From Gymnopus androsaceus JB14 (lineage: Eukaryota > Basidiomycota > Agaricomycetes > Agaricales > Omphalotaceae): DNA of 53,604 nucleotides. Of the stretch, positions 45,790 through 53,604 are shown in pieces. Position 1 is the stretch's first letter. Each line of letters opens with the position of its first letter. The stretch covers positions 1-53,604 of the forward strand of contig ML769731.1 of assembly GCA_009733575.1 (NCBI GenBank), read 5' to 3'. Under the pieces are notes generated by a model. That model was not told the DNA's origin. It did no database searches and saw nothing but the letters and a program-made list of their open reading frames with translations. The position numbers and the translations under genes were made by a program.

Positions 45790-46474
45790 TTACGCCCCAG
45801 AGATTTGTGTAATGTGCACCAAGATTTTGAGCCTGGCCAACGACGGAGAACCAATGACAAACGAAGGAGCGGAGTGAAGGATCCCCCGACGAACGAATCC
45901 GATGGACGAAAGAAAGAGATGGAATTCGAATCGAATGAATCTGATGGTTTGTTGTTGTCAAGTTGAAGTAAAGAAAGTCCCTTTTCGGAATGCCGCTGCC
46001 CCAGGAAATTTTACCCACGCTCGCCGCTTGTCGACCTCGTACAAGTTACGGAGAATCTACTAGTCGCATTTCGCTCTAATTCAGTATAATATTTGAGCCT
46101 TAACCTCTTGAAGTTTACTCGCATGGACTGATCTGATTCTTTGTCGCATTTCAAATCGATCGTACTATTACTAGTCTACTACAAACAACTATAGCTCGGT
46201 TACACCTGAACCAGTGACGGTTGGCGGCCACGGTCTCCCCTCTCTATACTCTCTCGCGGAAGGCTTACTCTTCGAATTCTCATATCAACTTTTCGGGAAC
46301 CGTTTTGGTCACCCTTCTATCAACTTTTCCAGAATCGTTTTGGTCATTCAGTTCAACGTCTCAAGCTCTCAAGACTCAAGTCTCGTGTTAGTACGCTATG
46401 TGAACATAGTACGTACGACGATTCCCGTTGGCGGGCCTAGTCAGGCTACACAGTACACTGTCACAAGTTGGAGA
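45790..46474. other. Intergenic, La-domain gene promoter side
   Basis: No gene is recognised. It should hold the promoter of the minus-strand La-domain gene. A two-copy tandem repeat of 35 bp lies at 46282-46351. Confidence 0.4.
46282..46351. repeat. Two-copy 35-bp tandem repeat
   Basis: Two successive units read tatcaacttttc-gaa-cgttttggtca with four or five differences. Small and non-coding. Confidence 0.6.
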
Positions 46475-46889
46475 CACTGGGCTGGGTCCAAATTTTGGCG
46501 GTTGCAAAAGATAAATGCAAAACAGCTTGTAATTGATTAGATTTGGTGCCAGATTTAGTCCATTTGATAAACCATATTTGGCTAATCCAAAACTTCATGC
46601 AAAAGACATTCTTTTGCCCCAAAAAAATACAAGGCAAGCTAATGTCTTTTGCAGCTGTAAAATAGTAGTCATGGTGATTTGTATCAGTTGCTAGGTCTAC
46701 CATTTTGCAGCTGTAAAAGATATTAACTTGCCTTGTATTTTTCTGGGGCAAAAGATTGTCTTTCGCATGAAGTTTTGGATTAGATAAATATAATTTATCA
46801 AATGCACTAAATCTGGCACCAAATCTAATCAATTACAAGCCATTTCACATTATATTTTGCGACCACCAAAAATTGGACCCAGCCCAGTG
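46475..46889. mobile_element. CACTA-type foldback MITE, 415 bp, 3-bp target duplication
   Basis: It starts CACTGGGCTGGGTCCAA and ends with the inverse TTGGACCCAGCCCAGTG. AGA occurs directly on both sides (46472-46474 and 46890-46892). CACTG ends and a 3-bp duplication are the marks of CACTA/EnSpm elements. The arms remain complementary over about 190 bp (including words such as TGCAGCTGTAAAA and CAAGGCAAG), so almost the whole element folds. It could be mobilised by a Tnp2-type transposase like the one at 5.3-8.6 kb, but that pairing is untested. Confidence 0.85.
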
Positions 46890-47585
46890 AGACTCCAAAG
46901 CCTCCTTTCTTTTCTCATTCTCACTCTCACAAGCAATATCTTTGATCAACAAGCAGGCTTTGCACTGTTTGCAGCAATCTTCACAATTTAGAAGGCTAAA
47001 GCCACAATACAGTATCACCGCCTCGATTATCAAGTCTCTCATATAAACATAAACCATGAGTAAGTATGCTACACTACATGAATCTCCACATATCATCAAG
47101 GGGAATGCATTCTTAGTGATCAATCAACTTGGATGAAATTGACAAGAAGATTTCACTGGATAAAGCCCGCGGCTGAGTTACTGATGTAGGTAGGGAAATC
47201 ATTATAGCTAGCCCTGGTTGAGCCCTGGTGTAACTTTGTAAGTATTCCATATGGTTGAAGGGTTGACAAACTTGTGTTACATTGCAGTCTCCCAAAGCCA
47301 GCCATACTTGCGTGAGGATTTTAATGAGCAATATTGAGATCACATGGATAAGTGACCAACAGCCAATCAGATCATTTCAAAAGTTGCGAATCCTCACTCC
47401 AGAATGGCTGGAACAACTCCACTGGCTGGATTTTTGGCACATTGAGATGCCTGATCACCTGAGAGCGCGCCATGCACGTGTTCATTCTGTTGATTCCTTA
47501 CTTCCGCAACATGCATCCAGGGCTCTCATTTTAATCATTCTATCTAATACACACACTCATTACCACTCTTACTATTCTTGAATTA
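46890..47585. other. Intergenic, no gene recognised
   Basis: Short motif-free open frames only. The 3' part should contain the promoter of the helicase gene; TCTTGAATTA precedes its ATG. Confidence 0.4.
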
Positions 47586-50224
47586 ATGTCTCCACAAGCA
47601 CCGAAACCCGCCACTAACAAGCCAAAGAAGATATGGAATGCCAAAGCAATTCGAGCATTGGTGAAGAGATGTACGGGGAAGCAAGCCTGTTGGTGGCAGA
47701 TTAAGGTTGCGCAGGTGATCTGGGAAGGGAAGGATGTAGTTGGTGTTGCAGCTACTGGTGCTGGCAAGACTCTTTTGTTCTGGATCCCTATCTTGATGGC
47801 TCAGGAGGAAGGTCTGCATAAGACCATAATTGTTGTGACGCCATTGAATCCGCTGGGAAAGCAGAACTCGTCTATCCTGAATGACGGAGTTATGTCTGTT
47901 ATTGCCGTAACAAAGGAGAACTCATGCCCACAAACCTATAAGGTGCAATATCCATTTACTTAACAGTACTGAATAGTTAACATTCCGCTTCAGGACATTG
48001 CGGATGGCAAGTACAGTGCGGTAACCATCAGTCCTGAACTTCTCAATGACAAACCATGCAAAGTTCTATGGAATAATGCGAAATTCACGTCGCGCTTGAT
48101 GTATATGGTTTTTGACGAAGGCCATTGCATTAGCCAGTGGGGCCGAACTTTTTGAAACAAATATCTTCATGTTGGAACTATACATTACCTACTCCCCAAT
48201 ACAATCCCTTTCTACACTGCCTCTGCCACTCTTCCTCAGTCAGTATTGCGCGATGTATCAGAAATTCTTCGGCTTCGTCCCTCCCAACTTGAGCACATCA
48301 TTCATTCAAATGACCAACCAAATATCAATCTTGTAGTACGGCCAATAGAACATGCATTGGAGTCTTACAATGATCTCGCATTTCTAATTCCAGAAGGCTG
48401 GAAGGAAGGAGGCCCACCTCCAAAGAAATTTGTGGTGTTCATGGACAATACTACGCATATGGAGGCTGCCACTAAAGCTCTCTGCAAGAGTCTTCCGCCT
48501 CATCTCTGTGACAAAATCAAGTGGTTCCATGCTACCATGACCAATGGATATTGCAATGAGAATCTCAAATCTTTTCGAAAGGGTGAAATTTGGGGTTTGT
48601 TTGTCACAGATGCGTTTGGAATGGTAGGTCTATTTTTGATATCTTCAAGCATTCACTAATTGTCTTTTACATGGTAGGGGCTCAATCTCCCAGATATCGA
48701 GCTTGTTATTCAGTACCATGCCACTTGTGATTTCAGTATGCTGTGGCAGCGATTTGGTCGTGCTGGGCGTGCACTGTCAATTACCGCAACTGCCATTTTT
48801 CTAGTCAAGTCTGGCTTCTTTGACACTGCATGAGAGAAGAAACTTGTCAATGCGGCTAAGCGTGCTACCAAGCACGTGAAGAAGAAGGAAGAAGAGCTTG
48901 TTGTTGATACTGGGTCAAGTCGTGATGACCTTCTTCTATCACCTCGATCTCTTAAGTGGAAATTGGTGGCATCGCAAGGAGGGTCTTCTCCTAAGAGATG
49001 CGCATTGGATTCTGCATTGTCTTCAACTACTCAAGGTGAGATTCGACTATTTAATTGGCACTCTTTCTTATCTTTTGCACTTCCAGATGCGATGCCATTC
49101 ACTTCTAAGCCACAGGTGATTGGGTACGCCACTACTGATGATGAATGACATCTTATGTATCAGTCTGTTATGACTGTTTGCTGGAACCAAGCAAAAGTCC
49201 TGAAGAACTGATACTGTCCCTGTTGGCTCTGCTCTTGATGACCTTATCAATGCTCCTACATGAGATATATCATGTCGGCGACAAGTGTGTATGCTCTATT
49301 ACAATAATGACAAAATCCGTAAGTGATGTTCTCTCTTTGAATACATTGGAATCTATTTTAGCAATTAGGTGACCCAAACAATCATGTCCTCTGTGATGAA
49401 GAGGGTGCTGAAGGCTGCGCATGCTGTCATCCCTGACCATCCGTTCTCTGCTGCAATCTTTGCACACCAAATGGATTTGATGATTTTAAGGCCATGCTTT
49501 CACCAGAGCTGTCACGTACAATGTCTTGTATGTCAATCCTAAAGTATACTCCAACAGATGCATACCATAACCTCTGGGAGGCACTGGAAAACTGGCGTGA
49601 AACTGCTGCCCAGTCCAAGCTTGGTGACTTGATGATACGGCAGTGGGGTTCTCAGTTTTTCATCTCCGATGCTATTCTAGATCGGATTGTTGATTGTGCT
49701 GGGTCTTTCAAGCTTACTACTGCTGAGATTCTTTGAATTGAGATGCGCTGGGCTCCAGCTTATCTTGCCAAGTTTGGACAGCAAATTTTAGATCTTGTTG
49801 CAGAACATTTTCCAGTGCCTCTACCCGGGTCCACAGCAGCCTCAACATCTTCCAGTGGGCATACTAAATGCTCGGCATGTAGCCAGATGGGTCACAATAG
49901 TATGTCTTTCATTTATTTTGTGCCAATAACGCACATTTTTGAGCAACAGAAGCAAATTGGAAATGTCCTCAACACCCTTCAACTATCAATGGCACTGTTC
50001 AAAAAGAAAATCTGCCAGTGCCATCTCCAATGATACACATAGACACTCCATCATGTCTTTCTGTTGCAACTGGAACTCTGAGTCGCACACCTCTCCTACC
50101 TTACTGTCCTGAAACTCCACCTCCTTTGAATCCTCAGCCTACTGACTATTTACCAAATCTTTCATTGCATACCTCGCTTCCTTCTTTACAATCTTGCTAT
50201 CATTTACACACTATGCCATGTTGA
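47586..50224 (+). pseudogene. RecQ-like ATP-dependent DNA helicase, decayed
   Basis: A 3'-5' helicase of the RecQ-like group that is multiplied in agaricomycete genomes. Motifs in order: Walker A AATGAGKT, FDEGHCISQWG (DEAH-type box II), TASATLP (motif III), GLNLPDIELVIQY, WQRFGRAGRA (motif VI), a Cys-rich zinc-binding part (GCACCHP, CCNLC), and a C-terminal CSACSQMGHN zinc-knuckle-like motif. Introns at 47943-47993, 48624-48677 and 49036-49086 keep the frame. In-frame TGA codons occur at 48153-48155, 48831-48833 and 49734-49736. The first sits where RecQ proteins have Arg (FRxxY), and each is one C-to-T change from CGA. The reading frame near 49150-49300 is also unclear. The final stop at 50222-50224 lies in the LTR that begins at 50219, so the true C-terminus has been cut off by that insertion. 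Confidence 0.8.
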
Positions 50225-50739
50225 AAGGATCTGACGCTTACAATAGTGACGTCATCGATCGACTCGACATGAGTCTTTCGACCCGTTAATACTCCTTGAA
50301 ACACCTTTGTAGCTGTGCTACACAAGGCAACAGCACTGTCTTTATATTTGCTCAATAAGCATACAAGACGCTGTAATTATGCTATTTGCTAATTCTATAA
50401 ATATGATACATACGCTTATGAAGCATATGAACTGTTCAATACAATAGTAATCAAACGTAGTCGTAATTACTCGATCTTACATCGTACTTACATGCTGTTG
50501 AACCATTATGATCGTACCCTATGCCCTAAGCCACCTTACTATGATACTGTATAGTTGTAGTCGTACTTAGTATAAATACTGTACCTAGTATCCGTACTCC
50601 TCAGCACACTCAGTTGTACTACTACTTGTCTATACAAGAACTCTTTGCTCTCCAACTAGTCCTCCAGACCAGTCTACTTGCTACATAACCAGGTGAGTAA
50701 TGGATCTCACCATTTGTTGATCATATGTCTGCTTCAACA
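50219..50739 (+). repeat. 5' LTR of the copia element, 521 bp
   Basis: It begins TGTTGAAAGG and ends TTCAACA, with the TG..CA ends expected of LTRs and an inverted TGTTGAA/TTCAACA pair. A TATA box (TATAAATA, 50571-50578) sits about 160 bp before the end, and the primer-binding site follows immediately. The 5 bp before it (TGCCA) should reappear after the 3' LTR, which is outside the window. Confidence 0.75.
50571..50578 (+). promoter_or_regulatory. TATA box of the LTR promoter
   Basis: TATAAATA in the 3' half of the LTR, followed by a CT-rich stretch that would form R/U5. Position as in other Ty1/copia LTRs. Confidence 0.45.
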
Positions 50740-50752
50740 GGTTATGGGCCCC
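50740..50752 (+). other. Primer-binding site, half-tRNA type
   Basis: GGTTATGGGCCCC directly follows the LTR. It resembles the copia primer site complementary to the anticodon region of initiator tRNA-Met, used when a cleaved half-tRNA primes reverse transcription. The match was recalled, not computed. Confidence 0.55.
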
Positions 50753-51503
50753 GGATTTGCTCGACGAAGGTTGTTACACCATTGCGTCTTTGACAAATGG
50801 TTGATCGCGTTAACGAACTCATCTGGTCCTACCTCGTAGACATTAGGCACGATGATTAGTGGCTTCAGGTTTGGGTGTAAATGGTAATCAGTGATCGCTT
50901 TGTTACCTCCTTTCTGGAAGAGCCTAAAATATATAAGGCTTCTTCAATTGAACTAACTATTACCTACACTGTATATACACTAGGCACTCCACGTTGAACA
51001 AACTTTTGGCAGTTCCTATTCACTTAGGGCTGTTTGCGGGCCGATTCCTGCTCCCAGGTAGACTTCTGCCGCTATGTGAATAATCAAAAGCATATGCGCG
51101 TAGGCTGGGCAATTGCAAACACGTGAGAGTTTCTTGGCCTTCTACTGTAGTATTCCCCCATATTGCCTTAAGTCCCTTAAACACCTATTAGGTCTGAATG
51201 CTCGCTTTCTGAACCTTGAATCTTAAATGATTCTACTGGTAGAAGAAAACACGAGTCATGACGATTCAAACGGTTTTCTCTTGGCATATGGTTTTTGTAT
51301 ATAGTTGGGTTCAAACTTGCTGATGCGGGATGTGTATGACCCGATCAGAGATGGAAAAAGGATGGATATAAACAAACTGCGATCACACCACAACAAAGTC
51401 TAAATGGGTAATCACTGAAGTCAAGTGAATCTGAGATTCATAATCTTGGACATGTCAAACATCTTAATTGATCGTTACTGACAAGTTCATATCCAGAATC
51501 ACA
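50753..51503 (+). other. Copia element leader, no gene
   Basis: About 750 bp between the primer site and the gag ATG. No open frame of note. It is long for a copia leader, so it may contain packaging signals or small insertions. Confidence 0.4.
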
Positions 51504-53604
51504 ATGTCTTCCACCTCTGCAATCAACGCTGTTCCCCTTTTTGACGGTTCCAACTACAATGATTGGTCGTCTGGAATGAAGGCTTATCTTCAAGTCCAAA
51601 AGCTTTTCGGACATGCCTCTGGCACTAAGGTTCGCCCGTCTCCTACTGGCAATCCTGCTACCAATCAGGATGCTCTTGATGCCTGGGATGAGAACGACGG
51701 TGCCGCCATCGGTGCCATCTCTCTCCGTCTGCCTAACCATATTAGGCAAACAGCAATCAAGGCCACTGCTAGGCTGACCTGGCAAGCAACTTGAGACCAC
51801 TTACGGTACTCCTGGCGCCGCTGGACTCTTCGGAATCTTCCGAGAGGCCATTGGTTTTGAGATCGCTGAGAACTCCGATCCGGCTATGCCGATCGCAACT
51901 CTCACTTCGATCTTCGGCCGCCTTGATGCCTCTGGTCCTCACCTTGTCTGAACCTGTCAAAGCCATGGTTCTTCTCGCCGCACTTCCTCGTGCTTGGGAT
52001 GGTTTAGCAATGACAATGTTGAGCCAACATACTGGCACAAATCTCACTTTAGCTGCCATCATCCCCAAGATTCAGGATGAATACAATCGTCGCCGCTCTA
52101 ATGCCACATCGCTCGCTTCTCGCCTATCTACGGTGAACAAGAAGCGCAAGTCGAAGAACTCCTGGTCGAAACAAAAGAAGCAGAAGCCAAACTGCTGATG
52201 CATCTGGTTCGAACCAACAGGCTTCTTCCTCCGGTGGCAATAGCGGCAATAACGATAAAGGCAATCAGAAGAAGAAATGGAAAGGCAAAGGCAAACCGCA
52301 TGCCAATGAGGCTTCCACCGACAATCCGCTCCCAGTTGCTAACTTCGCCTCCTTCTCATCCTCCGCCGATCCTCTTAAGGATATTGACCCTTACACGGGC
52401 AAACTCGATCCTCTCCTCAGAGATATGAAGATAGAGGAACAAGAGTTACCGCCTGATTGGGCTCAATCTGTCGTCGATGATGGCTTTGCCAGAATCGACG
52501 ATTACGACGAGGAAATGTACGGATCTGGCGATGAACGTACTTCTTACTGGCAAGTCCCTTTTAATTTCCTTAAAAAGAAAATCTCTAATTCATTGCATCG
52601 GCTAAACAGATCTTCTACTATAAATAACGATACTTTGCACAAACATTTGTACCATGCAACTAGTTCTTATTTATTTGATTCTGTACTTACGCCTGAGCCT
52701 CTTGATGAGGCAAAATATATTAATTTTATGCATGCAATTACTGAGAGTAAGGAACTTCCTGAGAATAATGTAAGAATACAAGCAACGACGTATGACACGT
52801 CTTGGTTACTTGATTCTGGCGCTTCACACCACTTTACTCCGAATATTGAAGATTTCGCCGATTACAAGGAATGGAGAAATCCAATTCCACTTGTATCTGC
52901 TGATAAGAAATCTCGTTCGCATGTACTTGGCGCTGGAACAGTATATATTCGTCATGAAAATGGAACAGGTGTTACCCACACGACTAAGTTACACCCAGTG
53001 TATTACCAGCCCGATAGCCCACATCGCCTTATTTCAATTGGTCAATTAAATAAAAATGGCTGCTATACAGTCATTAATGGAGATCAAAGTCAGATACGCA
53101 ATAAGTCAAATCGTAAAATCATTATGACTGGAAAACCGTATAATACCGGTGATTCGCTCCACTGGCTTCACGCTGACGTGTTGAATCCTGAAGCACAAAT
53201 AGTCAATATGGTTTCTATCGATTACAACTTATGGCATAACCGATTTGCCCATCCAGGCAATGAGATCCTTAAACATGCTCCTGCTAACGTCAAAGGTCTT
53301 CCTAAAGATACCTACTCCTACTGAGAAACACATCTGTAAAGGTTGTGTTATTGGTAAAGAACCTCAGAAATCATACCCCTCTTCGTCTAAACGTGCCGAA
53401 CATCCCTTAGAACTTGTGCACTTTGATTTGACCGAATTACCGATTCAGTCTTATCATAAATACAAATATATTGTCACATTCTTGGATGATTGTTCGTCTT
53501 ACGCTTACTCTGTCAAACTACGTCTTAAGTCCGAAGCTTTCCTCGCTTTTAATCAATTTAAAGCATGGGCCGAAAAGCAAACCGGACGTAAAATTAAAAA
53601 GATA
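51504..53604 (+). pseudogene. Ty1/copia gag-pol, frame-broken and cut by the window end
   Basis: Retrotransposon polyprotein. Gag starts MSSTSAINAVPLFDGSNYND (copia-type LFDGSNYxxW) and continues ETTYGTPGAAGLFG, LVLTLSEPVKAMVLLAALP and a Lys-rich end. The protease has LLDSGASHHFTP (active-site DSG). The gag-pre-integrase block follows, with WHNRFAHPG and HICKGCVIGK (HxxxH-CxxC type zinc finger), then the start of the integrase core VHFDLTELPI and FLDDCSSYAY with its first acidic residues. Reverse transcriptase and RNase H lie beyond the window. The frame shifts near 51783, 51940, 52190 and 53305, each by one or two bases; between them the protein reads normally. This copy is probably inactive, unless the shifts are assembly errors. 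Confidence 0.85.

Noticed and set aside
1..53604. CRISPR array, bacterial operon or phage features
   Set aside because: The introns, gene families and element types are all fungal. The direct repeats seen are tandem duplications or element ends without regular spacers.

Overview
This window is from a basidiomycete fungus, most likely an agaricomycete. Genes are split by many short introns of about 46-75 bp with GT..AG ends. The mobile elements are those typical of mushroom-forming fungi (a Tnp2/CACTA-like transposase, a Plavaka-type transposase, RecQ-like helicase genes and a Ty1/copia element). No bacterial features were seen. All exon models were built by eye from splice signals and reading phase, without homology searches.

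Layout. (1) 1-5.3 kb holds no convincing gene. It is packed with repeats, mainly a family of miniature inverted-repeat elements that share the ends CATCAGCAAAA..TTTTGCTGATG but have unrelated self-complementary cores. (2) 5.3-10.3 kb, minus strand: an apparently intact Tnp2-type transposase gene with three short introns, and upstream of it an intact 405-residue Cys-rich protein with an (Arg-Pro)n linker. Together they look like one CACTA-like transposon. (3) 10.9-13.9 kb: gene debris (a frameshifted Vps10/sortilin fragment and a DUF6532-like fragment). (4) 14.3-17.9 kb, minus: a decayed Plavaka transposase gene interrupted by a 424-bp giant-hairpin MITE. (5) 18.1-18.8 kb: two further MITEs of different types (9-bp target duplication; TA target). 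(6) 22.1-40.1 kb: a run of redox and conjugation genes: a flavin-dependent halogenase-like oxidoreductase (+), a cytochrome P450 (-), a glutathione S-transferase (+), a berberine-bridge-type FAD oxidase pseudogene (+) and an NAD(P)-dependent extended SDR reductase (-). This resembles the tailoring part of a secondary-metabolite or detoxification cluster, but no backbone synthase is present and several members carry reading-frame breaks. (7) 41.5-45.8 kb, minus: a 1383-residue LARP/Sro9-type La-domain RNA-binding protein, the one clear housekeeping gene. (8) 46.5-50.2 kb: a CACTG-ended foldback element with a 3-bp target duplication, then a RecQ-like helicase gene with several stop codons. (9) 50.2 kb to the window end: a Ty1/copia retrotransposon (521-bp LTR, half-tRNA-type primer site, gag-protease-integrase start) whose LTR supplies the stop codon of the interrupted helicase gene. 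Its reading frame is broken in four places and it runs off the window.

How it fits together. Transposons and their decay have shaped both flanks, and the metabolic island between them is partly decaying. Two exon models in the island (P450 and halogenase-like) are in phase throughout except for a single-base discrepancy each; these are either real inactivating mutations or assembly errors. The SDR, GST, LARP, Tnp2 and Cys-rich genes all sum to an exact multiple of three after splicing.
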